Assembly (NCBI GenBank): GCA_001792895.1
Contig: MARA01000005.1
Span: forward strand, 868,001 to 932,000
Direction of reading: 5' to 3'
From: Lentinus brumalis
Taxonomy: Eukaryota; Basidiomycota; Agaricomycetes; Polyporales; Polyporaceae
DNA length: 64,000 nucleotides
A model generated the notes under the pieces. That model was not told the origin of the DNA and ran no database searches. It worked only from the letters and a program-made list of their open reading frames with translations. Made by a program: the position numbers and the translations under genes. Below, one piece after another: positions 23,014 to 35,850 of the stretch; the stretch's first letter is position 1; each line of letters starts with the position of its first letter.

Positions 23014-24601
23014 ATGCCTGTCATCAGTACGCTCACCAAGCTCATATTCCGCTCCCCTGCTCCCGTCATTCATACACCCATCTCTGACCCGTCCGACTCC
23101 TCCAACGCAGGTTTCAAGCTCGACTCCGCCTCACTTGCGGGCTTCTTCGGTGGAGATAGCGCCTGGAAGTCCATTGCGACGGCCTACGTCCTGGATCGTG
23201 AGACAATTGGCCTACTGGGATTGGGGCCGAGTATGGTCGTCGGAGCCTACAACTCACCGGGTGCGTACGAGGTGGCGAAGCGATGTGCGCCTGTGGCCAA
23301 TAGTGCTATCTGGGACTCCGTCTTTCATCCGGGAGAGCGCCGAGATCTTGCTGCAATCCTCGGACTGGAGGCAAAGAGCGGGCCTACGTTCCTCCCAGCG
23401 TCCGGCGGGGACACTATCCACACTGGCCACCCAGCATATCTCATCGCGCGAGCGGCTCAAGCATCTCTTCGCCGGGCTGTGACTCCTCTTTCCGCCGCCA
23501 ACGCCTTCTATGTGATATCCATTACCCTGCCTCCGCGGCAGCCCGATCCTCCTCACTATCGGACATTGGGCCCGCGTCTTCTGCACTCCTTGGTGCATGC
23601 ACTGTTTGCACTGATGCGGAATCCGGTGTCCATTGTACCTGCAATCTTCTGGTCGTTGCCTACGAGCGGCAGCATCGTGGCGTGCGTCATGTGTGCCCTC
23701 GTCCTTGACTGGTGGAGCTTCGCGAGCATCCTCACGGGGATGTGTGCTGGCACTATCCTCCGTTCGGCCCTGGCAGCGGGGAAATTGACGATTGTCCCGC
23801 GCTTACGGGAGGATCAGGACCCTGCAGAGGAAAGGGGTTACTGCTGCTTGAGCGTTCGCTTATCATCCTGCGCGGGGACTTCGACGCTCTCGCTCATCTC
23901 ACACGCGGACGCTTCCACATCGACCTCCCGCCGAATTCCCACTTCCGGCTCCGTATCACCCTTGGGCTGTCCGCCGTGGTTGCACAATTCCTCGCACAAC
24001 TCATCCTCATCTCTCAAGGCAAGCTGTTCGGACAACTCATGTTCGTCGTATCCCTTGCGGTGTCATGGTTGTACAATGTCTGCCTCGCTAGCCTGCAGGA
24101 CACGTTGCAAACGGCATTCCTACTCCAACTGTACGACCTCGATCTGTCCGATTTTCAGACGGCCACGCTGCAGTCGCAAGCTGGCATGGCCGTATTCGCG
24201 TGCCTCGAGCTGAACGACCTGCCGCGCGGCTGCTACGCCTCGAGGGAGTTACTGAACAAGCTAGTCACCGGGAAGGGGAGTTGGGTGAAAGGTGGAAGGG
24301 CCTCGTCGCTCCCAGACTTCCTACGGGGGATATAGGACCGGGGTTCGCGCAGGAAATCGAGGATGCCAGGCGCTTGGCCAAGGAGAGTGGTCAGGAAACG
24401 GAGGATCAGGAGAGTGATGAGGACAGTCGGGCCTTGAGGGACTTACTCCAGGAGGCCGAGGCCGCTGCGTGCGAGTGGCGCAGGGTCACAGAGATTCACC
24501 GGAACCGGGCACGCCCTAGGCGTACACGCTCTTCCATGAGATCGATCGAAGCCATCTTAGACTTTACCGACTCCTTGTTATGGAGGATCTCGCCGGACTA
24601 G
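23014..24601 (+). CDS. Unknown membrane protein (two one-base frame breaks in G4 runs)
   Basis: The start MPVISTLTKLIFRSPAPVIH is at 23014. The first frame runs to the G4 run 23834-23837, the second to the G4 run 24275-24278, and the third to the TAG at 24601. Adding one G at each run joins them into 530 codons (529 aa): ...DPAEERGLLLLERSLI... and ...LVTGKGELGERWKGL.... The middle has several hydrophobic helices (LLHSLVHALFALM, GSIVACVMCALVLDWW, GLSAVVAQFLAQLILIS, LMFVVSLAVSWLYNV), so it is a polytopic membrane protein. The C-terminal 90 residues are acidic and helical (EIEDARRLAKESGQETEDQE). I do not recognise the family. No intron is needed. It converges on the HET gene across 221 bp. Confidence 0.7.
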
Positions 24602-24822
24602 TACAGCGCATGTTGTGTCAATACTAGTGTAGCAGCGAGCGCACCTGCACGACCATCTCGCGCCATTTCCCGACGGCATCATTGAAATGCTTACCCTTGG
24701 GCTGCTCGTTCTTGTACCAGAGCTATATACGCGTGACCTGGGTTATACTAACAGCAAGATGCAAGCAGACATGACGACATGAGTATGACCTATGTAAGTA
24801 CTACTCCTGAGGCAATGTCAAG

Positions 24823-26650
24823 TTAGTACGGCTCCCCGGGGATGATGTCCGCTCGAATCGTCACAAGCAACATCGCCTTCTCTGGACTAATGCCACACCT
24901 AGCGAAGCGTAACGTGAAACGGTGTCCGCCAACAATGCGGAACGTCTTTTCAAGATGAGACCATCCAATGATGTGATCCGCTGGACAGTCGTGGTCACCG
25001 ACGGAAGTCCCGCCGCCACGGTCCCGCTCCAATCTACTCGCAGGACACTCATCGCAGCAGCGGACGTTGGCCCAATGAACCCGTGCTGCCCCCGTAGGGC
25101 GCGTGCAAATTCCTAGCCTCACGTCGACCCAGCCGAAGATATCACCAAACACGAGACCGAATACAACAGGAGAGTCATCAGGCCACGACCGGAGTGACGG
25201 TGACAACGATTCTGGGAAGTCCTTGGGCGTAGCGTGGTACTTCGACCACACCTCTGCAAGGACAGACTTGTTCAGTCGAAATGGCGCGTTGAGGCTCGTG
25301 TCCATAGGAAGTGTGAGCGCAGTATAGGGAACGGGAAGCGTTGACTTGACGCCATATGCGAGATAGGTTCGTCGTCTCATAGAGGCCGAAGGATCGGGGG
25401 CCGTGGAACGAATCCGCATAAGGCGGCATGCGCTGGACTCGGACGCGTACTGCCCTCGGCGGGTCAAGGAATAATGAGCGATGTCAAAACTAGGTGCTGC
25501 ATCTTCCGGACCGTTCAGATGAGGCGCGAGACAAAGTAGGAGCCTGCCTCCGTGCTCATCGCGCCAGGCGAAGTCTGCGAAGTGCAGGCCTCGCGTCTGC
25601 ACGATGCAAACATTTGCGAGCACTCCGTGAGGCGTGATGGACAGGGTCGTGATCCCCCCGCTCCCGCGTCATCCCGTCGCTGACAAACGGTCCATGTGAG
25701 AATCAATCATGGTTATGCAGATGCATGAAGACGAACCTGGCCCCGCTCTAGCCGTGCTGGTTCGTCGCGACCTTGGGTGAGAGAGCGACATCCGCGAAAG
25801 TCGGCCGGAGACCTCGCGAACAGTGGACATCGGGATTGAATGCGTTCCGCAGGTTCGTCGAAGTCACAGATGTCGCCCCAGGCGAAGACAGTGGTATCTG
25901 GATTCCGTCTCATGATTTCCTCCTGTAAGCGTTGAAACGCATTCCGTCCCTCTCCGTAGATGGTCGGCATGTTGACATCAAACAAACCCATCAAGCAATA
26001 CGCCTCGTCCTCCGGCCGGGTCGTTGTCCGCGCTGCTGCCCACGACATACGCTGAGCGATACTGAACTGGTCGATGGCTGCTTCGTGCCGCAAAACAGAC
26101 TCGGGTATGCTTGTGACCGCCTCGATCGGCTCAGCCAGGTCCGTCTTGGAGCCGAGGTGTTCCCAAGACTGGGAGAGAAACAGAACGAACCGTGATGCAA
26201 TGAGTTCCTGTAGCGTCCATCCCCTGCCATGCCATACACTCCGGCTGAAGTCCGTTCCGCCGTATGGGCGGTCGACGAAGGCGCTGTCTGTGGGAACGTC
26301 TTCGAGGTAGGCATAACAGACTTCCGCGAGGGAGTAGTAGTGGAACATCGAGTTGATCGCCTCCTGGAGCTCCGCACTGCTGGACTTGTCTATGCAGCAC
26401 GTGTCGATCCAGACCCAGTCGTACCCATGTCTCTGTGCGAGTTCGCAGCACCCACGGATCTTCGCAGACGCGAGATCGCGGGGTGTCCTGCGGGACCACG
26501 GCTGTGCGCATCTCTCCTTCAGCCTCTGCAAGTCTTGATAAGTCTGCTCGTTCTTGCTCCAGGTGTGCGAGAGAATAGCATAGCCGCCTGGCACGCTCTC
26601 GGGGAGTTGAAGGAGTGTAGCTCGGCGCGATAGCTACTCAGCAGCCTCAT
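24823..26650 (-). CDS. HET-domain (heterokaryon incompatibility) protein, two homopolymer frame breaks
   Basis: Complement join(24823..25679, 25737..26650). From the ATG at 26650 the frame reads MRLLSSYRAELHSFNSP, a classic HET-protein beginning. It then shifts at the C4 run (plus-strand G4 26601-26604) into ESVPGGYAILSHTW. A second shift lies at the six-base run 25654-25659 just after the intron. With one base added at each, the CDS is 590 codons plus stop. HET motifs are AILSHTWSKNEQTYQDL, YDWVWIDTCCIDKSSSAELQEAINSMF, AYLEDVP, RGWTLQELIAS and EDEAYCLMGLFDVNMPTIYGEG. HET domains act in allorecognition and cell death in filamentous fungi; this kind is numerous in agaricomycetes and its specific role is unknown. 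The C-terminal half is a beta-rich region without a named domain. Confidence 0.85.
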
Positions 26651-29600
26651 GTGGAATGACTGTCAAACGATGACTGGGTCTTCCGGCGCGAGGCAGGGAC
26701 TTGGTGCTGCGAGTCAGTTTCGAAGTCGAGATGCAAAAGGGTGGATCCTTAAGGTGCTTACTGTGTGAGCAGGCAGGAGGATCGAAGAGACGAGTGGTTG
26801 AGCATTGTCATACCGGTGGTGCGAGCATGTCTGCCTGCATACACGTGGATCGTGGCGACCACGATATATTAGAGTTCTGTCAAACGGCGAGCCGGCGCGC
26901 TGCCAGTATCCTCACCGCCTGTGTCGCATATGTAGACCGGGGATGCTAGTAGGACACCTCGCCACATCTCAGAGCCGATTGTAATTGTCTATGGCTGAAA
27001 GGCTGTGATCATCAGCCCGAGCTGCCAAGGCGGACTGATGCGGTACGCACGCACTGCATGATGGCTACCCTGGCAGAACAACTTCTCGGACCTATTGTGC
27101 AATCGCTCAGCATATCATCCACGATGTCCCAGTATGAGACATACCTTAGCCAATGACATCCCTGCGTCGTGCACTGTAACCCGAACAGATCCGCGACGTA
27201 GACCATGACGAATATTCCGATGCGTGCGGTCTCCGGTAGCAGGCCGAGTGACCACCGTCTCCGTCTGCAGCACGACAGCCAGTCGTCCCACCGCATTCAC
27301 TCCTACAGCCCTGCAACACCCTGGAGGCGAACCGTGCAACAGGGTGAGCTTCTCAGAGACCCACCGCACGCCCAGCCCGAGGTCGCACTCGTCGCAACAG
27401 CGAACAGCGCGGCCAAGCACAACACGACCCGCCATGACATAACCACATGCCCACACAGAGCCAGCGTGCACGCGCTCGCACACCATCCGAACATCCCCTG
27501 CACGGACTCCCAACGCCCACCATTCGACTCCGCCTCGGTGGGCCTTCGAAATGCTCCCGCCGGCATGGGATGCGCAGCAGCGTGCACTCCGCGAGCACAG
27601 GGGCCGTGGGGACAGCGCGTGGCCCCCGCTCTCATCGCGCTGACAGCGTGCCAGGACAAGGGGGTGCGAAGCTGGGGGCTGCGCACGCGCACGCGCAGGA
27701 GGAAGGGGAGGGAGCCGAATTCCTGGAAACGGTAATCGCGGCAAACCTGAGGGCTCTGAAGCAACAGCTCAAGACTGTCTGTCTGGCCCACGGACCACTT
27801 GCGTTCCCGGTCGGGTCGTCTGGCGTCCAGGCCAAGCCCCCAAGGAACTTGTGGTGCGCTCGTCCGTGCTTCTGTGCGCGCAGCCAGTACACGGGCATGT
27901 ACCTCGTACATCGAATTCGGAGCCTGGGGTGTGCGTAGACCGGGTGGGATCTTGAAGAGACCTTCGATCGGGCCTCTCTCCATCTCCCGAGGCCCCCAAG
28001 GTTCCAGGCTGGATGTGCGAAGGCTGCCATACGGGGCTGCTGGACGTGCCATGCCGCGTCTGCGGTCACGCGGCGGCCTCGTACGTCGTGCTGCCCTTCG
28101 TGCCGCTCTTCTCCCTACGGGCCTTCGCACTGTGCGAGCGGCGACGGACGAGGAAGGGCATATTGGTTCCCACCCTCGAGAGTGCACTCGATCGTCGACT
28201 TGACTTGAAGGACGTCTTCCCTTCAGAAGGGGCCTCCAGGGCGCCTTACGACCGTTACGGCGAGCTGTCAGCGCGGTTGGGAGATGAGAGGACGAAAGGA
28301 CGACAAGAGGCACGCTTAAGCTCAAGCTCGGCCGCCCTGGCGAGGACTCGCGAAAACTCGGACGCCACTATCCCGTCTGCCAGATCGGCGTTCGCCTCCC
28401 GCGCCAGGCGCCACCGCAGTTCTCTTGGTCCGCTCGATGACGTCCGTGAGCAGTGGGTAGTGGGGCATGTAGGTGGGAACTCGTGCCCTGCGGGTTCTGG
28501 AGCTGACGGGTGGCCGCTCCCGCGGCCTGGGAAGCGAACCGAGTAGCGGTTAGTAAGGCGGTCACGGTATGGAGAGATGAGGAGGAAGATCGTCGCATTG
28601 CCCCAGCACACTGCGATTCGAGCGTCCGTGGAACGAGGTGACGGGTGGTGGCGGGTGTTGTTCGAGTATGTGACTCGGACCGAGGCTATAGCACAGTATC
28701 TCAGACGCATCGTGGAAAACACTGTTCCACTCTGGCGGCCGGTGCAAGGTCATCAGGTGCGCCACATCGTCGGGAGAGTGCCCGTGTGGGGTAGGTAGCA
28801 CGGCTGCAAATGCGAAACACAAGAGCTGTCGCGAGGAGTACGGAGGATGGGCGGCCCAGCGCTCGCCGTAGACACGGAAGCCACAGGCACGGAGTCATGA
28901 GCTTGCGCGCTACCGACCTTAGCTCACAAACCCGAGTGCACGACTGCAGGAGCTGCAAGGTTATTATGCACGTCCGGCAGTACAGTGCCCGAAGCACGAG
29001 CGGCCATGACTGTCACCAGACGCCCCGTGTCCAATCCGATTATGGCTTCCAGACGTCCGCGTTTACGGTAACGCGCTCGGTCGACCACACCGGCGCTGGC
29101 TGCAATGAGGAGTGCGAGCATCAGGCGCCACGCGGCCATTCATTGTACGAGTACGGCGGTGGCAGCGCAGCAAGGGGACACGGAGAACGCGGATGCCGTC
29201 ACTCAGCTCTTCCTCGCATTCATGTAATTCCGAATTGCGCGAGAGGGCTGACTGGACACGTTATACGCCCCGGAGGCAAATGCAAATGTAACTCGGGTAT
29301 GGGCCCATCCCCTGGTCCGACGGCCGAGGCGAACGTTGACTCAGTGGGAGGTGTAAAGGAAGAGCACGAAGTCCTCCTTCTGGATGCCCTCCCGGTGATG
29401 CACGGATAGCAGGAGAAGTGGCGGGAAATGCCAGCGGCAACCCTGGCGCCACGAGGTGCGGGTATGCAGAGATGTGAGGTGCACACTCACCTCGTCGTTG
29501 CGATACGGGAGGACGAGAATTTCTCGGATGTGTCGAAGTCTGAGTCGGCGGCTTGCGGAAGAACCCCTCCGCCTGGAAGATGAACGAAAGTCGTGATGCC

Positions 29601-30976
29601 TCTCAGTCTGGGAAATCGAAAGCTCAGCCATGCGGTGCCTGGTGTACTGACCTATCGTGCGCATGCGATCCCAGCGACCACGGTATGTAATCGCAGCCGT
29701 TTCGATTGAGCCTCTGGTGCGCCTGGGGGCGCGCAGGAAAGTTGAGGATGAAGAGAATCCGGTCGCTGGAACAAGAAGAATAATCCCGCATCAACACGCT
29801 GCTCGAAGCCCGCACATCTGACACACCTCGTCGTGTGGTTTAGTACGCGCTCGCCGAGGTTATCAATGCAACATGGATGATTCGAAGAGCGCGACGCTTG
29901 CGTATTTTCGTCTAGAAGCCGATTGTTATTTCCTGGCGGACAAGGGCTAAGTTTAGCACATGCCAAAAATAACCTGTCCAGAAATAGCCCCCACCGCGAT
30001 TATACACGCACCTATTGGGCGACGAGAATACGACACTTTTATTAGCCCACATTGCGGGCAATTGGAGGCCGCATAGAGAAGGCGAGAGGCACGAAGAGAC
30101 TGCGGGAGCGAGAGTCGGTGGCAGGGCAGACACAGCGCAGGCTGGTTCGCGTCTTCTGGAGCATTGAGCCTGAGATTGCGATCTGCGCTGGCGGATCGCG
30201 ATGCCGCGGCGCGCCCGTGCCGAATATTAAAGTTCCTGGGGCGCGTCGACCGGATTGGGCAGGCGGGGCCCGTCTAGTGCGTCGAGCAGCGGGGGTCTCG
30301 GCGCTGCGTCGGAGGCCTGAGCACCGGAACGGCGGCTGGGCTGCGAGTACTTGCGAGAGAAGAGGAGAGAAGACGAGGGTCGAAACGTGCCGCAGAGTGG
30401 CCGAACGCATTCCACCGTCAGAGACGGCGTCCGGCGATAGGGAGCCCTCGGGAGGCGGACGGTGTCATTCGATCTGGCCGTGCGCAGACAATCTGGCGTG
30501 CCGCGGTGGGAGAGCGAGGCGTGCGCTGAGAAAGCCGAGTCAGCAGACGAGATCGCACGGAAGAAGCAGCGAGTTCGACGAGGCACGCTGGACGGCGGTG
30601 TGAACGACGGGCGAGAGATTTGATGCGAGATAGCCGGGCGGGAGGGTGTGCGCAGCGATCTACGCGCGCAGGAGACGCGTCGGGCGACGTCGGAGGACAG
30701 CGAGGACGGTGGCCGCTGGGACGACGGCGGGGACGAGGCGGGGAAGTCGCGAACGCTGGGGCTGCTGCGGACTGACGGCATGCGTGCGGTTGCAGTTGTG
30801 AGAGTGGCAGGAGCATCGAAGGAGCTCCGGACACGGCGTTTGCGGTTGCTTGCCCATCCATATGTCCTCTGGCGTCCGCTGCCTCTCTTCATCTTCCCCC
30901 TCCTGCCCCCCGCCCGCACCCACGCCCGCTGCCCCCGCACACCGCACACTGCCCCGCACACGCGTCCTGGCCGGAG
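26651..30976. other. 4.3 kb GC-rich interval, no convincing gene
   Basis: Long overlapping frames exist on both strands (for example 340 codons at 27303-28325 minus, 310 codons at 30227-31159 minus). They are Arg/Pro/Ser-biased, overlap antisense frames of equal length and show no domain, as expected of GC-rich noncoding DNA. One small spliced candidate is listed separately. The last 90 bp before 30977 are a C-rich pyrimidine tract, typical of a fungal 5' UTR or core promoter. Confidence 0.4.
29341..29631 (-). CDS. Possible small two-exon gene, 80 aa
   Basis: Complement join(29341..29442, 29491..29631): the ATG at 29631 reads MAELSISQTERHHDFRSS. The first exon ends YRNDE before a strong GTGAGT donor. 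A 48-nt intron ends in GCCAG, and exon 2 reads GCRWHFPPLLLLSVHHRE to a TGA. The intron length is a multiple of three, so unspliced translation is also open. The first half is Arg/Ser-rich and basic, the second hydrophobic. No family is recognised. Confidence 0.3.
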   Translation of the reverse strand: MAELSISQTERHHDFRSSSRRRGSSASRRLRLRHIREILVLPYRNDEVSVHLTSLHTRTSWRQGCRWHFPPLLLLSVHHREGIQKEDFVLFLYTSH

Positions 30977-33656
30977 ATGGGGAGACGCAAGATTGAGATC
31001 CAGCCCATAACGGTGCGCACTCCCCCCGCTGCCCCAAATAGCCCGCCGGCCGTGCGCAGGGAGACGAGCCCGCGCGGGGCCAGCTGTCTTCTTGCCCTCC
31101 AGCTGCTTATTTACGCGTCCCGCCCGCTCATAATAGCACGAACGGAACCGTTCTGTCACCTTTTTAAAGGTCAGCCTATTTATATGTCAATTCTCTTGGC
31201 ATTCACTTAGCACGCGGTCGATCATCTTGCACCCATCGTCGTACACAACTCCTCGCCAACAGCGCAAGAACGGCCTCTTCAAGAAGGCGTACGAGCTCGG
31301 TGTCCTTTGCTCCGTCGACGTCGCCGTCATCATCTTCGGTGAGTCGTCGTCCTCGCCCCCTCCCCCCCGGCGCCCTCGTTAGTTTCATGGTTAAGTCGGG
31401 CTGCGAGGCATGGTGGAGAATGCAAGGGCACGCTTCAAGATCCTCTCGCTGTCGTCGACGGAGGGCCTTAGGCTCGCTGTAGTTTGAAGACCTTTTCTCA
31501 TCGGACTGGGTAGCGACACAGTTGCTGCGGTCCTCAACGCAGCTCGTCGCAACGCATACATCCAGTCACTGACCCAATCTGTCCCCACAGAAGAACGACC
31601 AGGTCACCATGCAAAGCTCTATCAGTACTGCTCCACGGATGTCAACAGCATGGTCCAGCGGCATCTTCGCGTAAGTGCTCCTGCAGTTGCCATGCGCCAT
31701 CTCTCACGCGAAGCCCAGTTCGACGGCGAGCGGGACACAAAGGGCCCATCCGACTTCAACAACAGCAGCAAGGCGGACGAGGGCGCCGATGACGATGACG
31801 AGGCAGAAGAGGACGACAGCACCTCCAAGCGGCGGGACAGCAGGGCCGTAAAAGTCAAGACCGAGAACTCGTCCAACAGCATCGTGCCAATACGCCCCGG
31901 GCCCGCCGCAAATTCCAATGACGCATCGTCAAGTCAGGATGTGAGTGTCGAGCGCATATATCCACGTTTTCGGCCCATGCTCAAGTCCCCCGCGCCGGGA
32001 TGACAACAGCTCGATTACCGGCCCAACATGCGCGTATCACCCGCAGCGAGCACGTCCTCCTCGTCTCTCCCGATATCGGGCGAGCGGCACACGTCCGGAC
32101 TTGCGTCCGCGACGCGCAGCGTGCCCATAAGCAGCACGGCCAAGCGTCCACGGCTCGCCCTCGACGACCCCTCGCACCTCGCCAAGTCTGCGCCGGCGGG
32201 AATGAACCACAACCACAACACGAGCTCGAACCACAGCCACGGGAGCCCGACGTTCCCGTTCCGGATCGACGTCGACCTGCCCTCCTCGTACAACTCCTCC
32301 GTCATTCCCTCCCTGTCGCAGCTGCACTCCCCGCACCCGAGCCTCAACGCGCTCTATCCCTCCGGCATGATGGGCGCCCCGCCGCACTCCTTCCTCTCCA
32401 ACTCGCCCTTCGACCTCTCGCGCCCCTCACAACAGCAACAGCAGCAGCAACAGCCGCTGCGCGGCGTGACGTACTCGCAGTCGTCCGCCTCGCACTACTC
32501 GCCGACCGGGCACCAGAACCCCCCAAGCATCTTCTCGCGCGGGACGGGCGGCGGCGGCGGGATCTTCGCGGAGCTGCTGGGCTCCGGGGGCGAGCATGGG
32601 AACGGCCCTGGCGGGCACGGCAGCCAATTCCCGTCGTTCGATTGGCCCGTGCACGCGGGCGGGACGTCGCAGCAGGGAAGCCAGGGCACGCATGAGAACG
32701 GTACGTGTGTCTCCCGACCTTAATCGTATCATGGCGTCGGTTTTTTGTTCCCGCGTCCCACAGCCCGCCGCCGCTGCGCACCTTCCGCGCGGGCCTTCGA
32801 TTTCCTCGAGGTGCGCCCTGGTGGTGCGCTCGTGCCCTTTGTGGCGGGCCGTTGTCGTCTTGCGTTCACGTTTCTCGCGATAAGTATCGGGGGAACCCTG
32901 GAGCCTTGGCTCTGTGGTTCCCGGCAAGCATGCGTTCGTTGTCCCCCCCCTGACGAACGTTCTGCCAAGTTCCGACCGCGGGGCCCGTCCGTCCGGGAGT
33001 GCTCGCGCAGAGCATGCGAGTCTGGACATCGGAGGACATGCTATGACGTGTGGTGCTGCTCACTCTGCGTTCGCGCTCCCACACATGCTACCTCGAGGCT
33101 TCGAGCCTCCCTTCTCCCGTGTCCAGGTACTGCTGTGCCCTCGAGCGGCGCCCCTGCTCCTCCGCGCGCGTGCATGCGGGGGAGCCGCTCATTCGCTCGT
33201 ACCTTGTAGGGCCCGAGCGTCCGCGGCTTCGCATAGCTTCTTCGTCTGCACTTCCAGCAAACTTACATCTCCGTCTCGCGTCTTCCTCTTCCTCTTCATT
33301 TCTCCACCTTCGTCTTCACTGCACTGCGCTATCAGGCTGAACGTTGTTCCCCCCCAACTCACCCAACCTCATCTGACAGGCGCAGCACACGGCTCGAACG
33401 CGTCCTCGTCCTCCGCCGGGGCCCCGGACTGGTTCGACTTCCTCTCGGCGCCCGCGCCCGGGGCGGCGGCGGGCTGTCGCTCCCGCCGCCCGTGCCGCCG
33501 CTGAACGCGTCGCGGTACGCGCTGTCGCCGTCGGGCGGGATGGGGCGGAAGCGGTTGCGGGACGAGGGCGTGACGAGCGACTCGGGGGAGAGCGATATCC
33601 GGGACATGCAGAGGGCGGCGAGCGTGAATGGGAGCGGGAGCGAGCGGAAAAGTTGA
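30977..33656 (+). CDS. MADS-box transcription factor, MEF2/RlmA type (one homopolymer frame break)
   Basis: Join(30977..31012, 31137..31169, 31263..31338, 31591..31670, 31719..31940, 32010..32700, 33380..33656). Exons 1-4 spell a MEF2-class MADS box: [23 protein letters not shown] (a 33-nt exon), [40 protein letters not shown]. Exons 5-7 are a Ser/His/Pro/Gln-rich presumed transactivation region with a polyGln run near 32431-32454. In exon 7 the frame breaks at the G4 run 33460-33463; one added G gives [20 protein letters not shown] and ends ...GSERKS, total 471 aa. RlmA/Rlm1 relatives act below the cell-wall-integrity MAP kinase. Intron 6 is 679 nt, far longer than the others; an unrecognised exon inside it is possible. 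Confidence 0.9.
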
Positions 33657-34004
33657 TGGTGATGTGCGTTATGCATAGCGTGCGCGCGGGGGTTGACGGG
33701 GGAGGAGCTGCCGCATGTGGTTGTCGCCTGGCGCATCGGGTCGCAGGCGGACCAGGGCGGGGCTTGGGTTGGTCGTGGGTCAGGTATACAACGGTCTTGT
33801 ATAGCAGCAGCGTTGACAAGGGACAGTGTCGTACTTGTGTAGTATGTACATATCGCGAGGTCTTGGACTCATATTAAGTAGTACTCTCAGCTTTGGCGCA
33901 GCGATACATTGTCGTCGTCGATCTGATTTCGTGAGACTACGAGTACAGTAGCGATTCAACCCATAAGCAAGCTGCTAGCTAGAGTCCGCACTAGGGCTTC
34001 GACG
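33657..34004. other. Intergenic, 3' regions of convergent genes
   Basis: A 348-bp gap between the MADS gene and the last gene of the tandem array. I see no feature here. Confidence 0.5.
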
Positions 34005-35410
34005 CTATGACATTCGGACCAGGATCTCCCGAAGGACACGCATCTGAATCTCTGTCAGCTCCCCTTTGTCCCGCATCTCACAGAGCCAGCCGTCCCGCCC
34101 GTGCATCTTGGCCAGGACGCGGAGGTACGCCGCGTCGACGACGCCCACGGAAGCAAGAAGCTGCGCGACGCGCTCTGCGTCTGCGTCCGGGAGGTGGTAC
34201 GGCTGCAGCGCAGACAGGACAGTAGTCGAATCCGAAGGTCCCGCGGTAGGTTCACGACCCCTCGGGGCTGCAGGAGCTGCAGGGGCAGCAAGGGGATAAT
34301 GGGACGTCCCAGTGTTTGGTCCCGCCGCTGACCGACTTGTGGACGAGGCTGGGGGAGACGTCCCGAGGCTACGCTGGGTACTGGTGGCAGGCGTACTAGC
34401 CTGAGTGACCACTGTCGACTGTGGACCGGAGTCGTACGACCGACGAGCCGACGAACTCGAGGACGAGGACGAGGACGAGGAGTAAGGTGCAGCACGCTGT
34501 GATGCATCGCAGTTGGTCGGTTAGATGCGGAGAGCGGGCAAGGAGGCATCATCGTCACGGTCATACTTACCTCACGTCGACGAACTTGGGAAACTGGTAC
34601 TTTCGGCGCGACGGAGGCGGGGTGGACGTCGTTCTCACTGGGGTATGCCTGGTGAGATTCATGCTCTTGCGAGATGCACGGGTGTGCACTTCACGTCGTC
34701 CACGAGTGCGAAGGGGCGGTCCGTCGTACAGGTAGTCCGCCTGTGTTCCAATCAGCCTGGGTAAGTACTCATTTCCGTCCGGTCGATGTCCGGACACGAA
34801 CCTCATCAGAATCGTCCCGAATGCGCCGGCGCTCATGTTGTTCGTCGCGCCCGTGGTTTCTCAGAGCTTTCTTGAGGTAAAACGTCACAGGCCAGGCATC
34901 TTCGTAACGTGCCTCGAGAAATGGCAGCCGCTTCGTTGCCTGTTGCGTCGTGATGCATGCACGGTTAGATACTTGATACCATCCAGACACTCAGCCTCAC
35001 CTCGAGTTTGATGCTGCGCAGCTTGACAGGATCCTGTTGAGAGTATGGCAAATAGCTATTGACACCGTGCTCTTTCCAAATTTTCCGAATGATTGCCTGG
35101 AGTCGGACAAGCAAAAGTGAGTGGTATGCACACAACGGTTACACATTCCGACATCAAGAAACATCAAGAACACTTACGAGGGAGTCGCGGAATCTATGCG
35201 GATCCTCCAGGAGTCTCATTTGGCTTTGCAAGCTAGCTCTCCCATCGCCAGTGTCGTACAAGAGCGACAGTATCCGGCACGGCCTGGGGATCCGTCCACC
35301 TGCGGTAGGAATGTCAGTCGTGTAGAAATATAGGAGCTTGAGACTGTGGGACGAAACGTACCATCCGCAATGCTCTCCTCGTCCGTCAATTCCCTCGCCG
35401 AGGAACGCAT
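34005..35410 (-). CDS. Tandem-family protein, copy 1, 353 aa
   Basis: Complement join(34005..34496, 34576..34740, 34802..34939, 35001..35096, 35178..35299, 35362..35410), all phases consistent. The start MRSSARELTDEES is at 35410. A three-exon module follows. Exon 2 (122 nt) has RILSLLYDTGDGRASLQSQM. Exon 3 (96 nt) has AIIRKIWKEHGVNSYLPYSQ and QDPVKLRSIKLE. Exon 4 has KRLPFLEARYEDAWPVTFYL then a basic/acidic tail. Exon 5 and the start of exon 6 are Ser/Thr/Pro/Arg-rich. The last 65 residues form a helical domain (YHLPDADAERVAQLLASVG, LRVLAKMHGRDGWLCEMRDK, GELTEIQMRVLREILVRMS), possibly SAM-like. I do not recognise the family. Function is unknown; a DNA- or chromatin-associated role would be a guess. 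Confidence 0.8.
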
Positions 35411-35850
35411 GGTGTGCCAGAGAGCTTGCCGGGGACTCAGGTGAGGTAGGGTGCGAGCTCTGGTAGGCGACTCAGAGAGGGCATACAAACCTACCGCAGC
35501 TGCGGCCCCACGCGTGGACCTTACAGCGACCTATCAAGCAGGGTCTCTGACAGCTGTGTCAGGACGCCGTCTGTCACTCGCGAAGATGAGGTGTCAACAT
35601 GAACGGCCTTCGCTCATGCATTCCGACCTCGTAGTGCTATGATCTGCCACAAACCCATGTAACGACGCACCTTTGACTAATTGATTTAATACACCAATTG
35701 CCAAGAAACCGCATCTTCCGGATCTCCGCCTTCGCCTTCGTGGACGCAGCCTGCCTACCCATAACGCGTAAGCCGATATCAAGGATGCCGCAGCAGCGCG
35801 TCGTGCCGAGTCGCCAGTCCTGAGACAGACCTCACGAGGTTCCGACGCCA

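Noticed and set aside
27303..28325. 340-codon minus-strand ORF
   Set aside because: Arg/Pro/Ser-biased, overlapped by antisense and same-strand frames of similar size, no domain or splice context; expected in GC-rich noncoding DNA.
30227..31159. 310-codon minus-strand ORF
   Set aside because: It overlaps the first two MADS exons antisense, including the conserved [11 protein letters not shown] exon, so it is a shadow.
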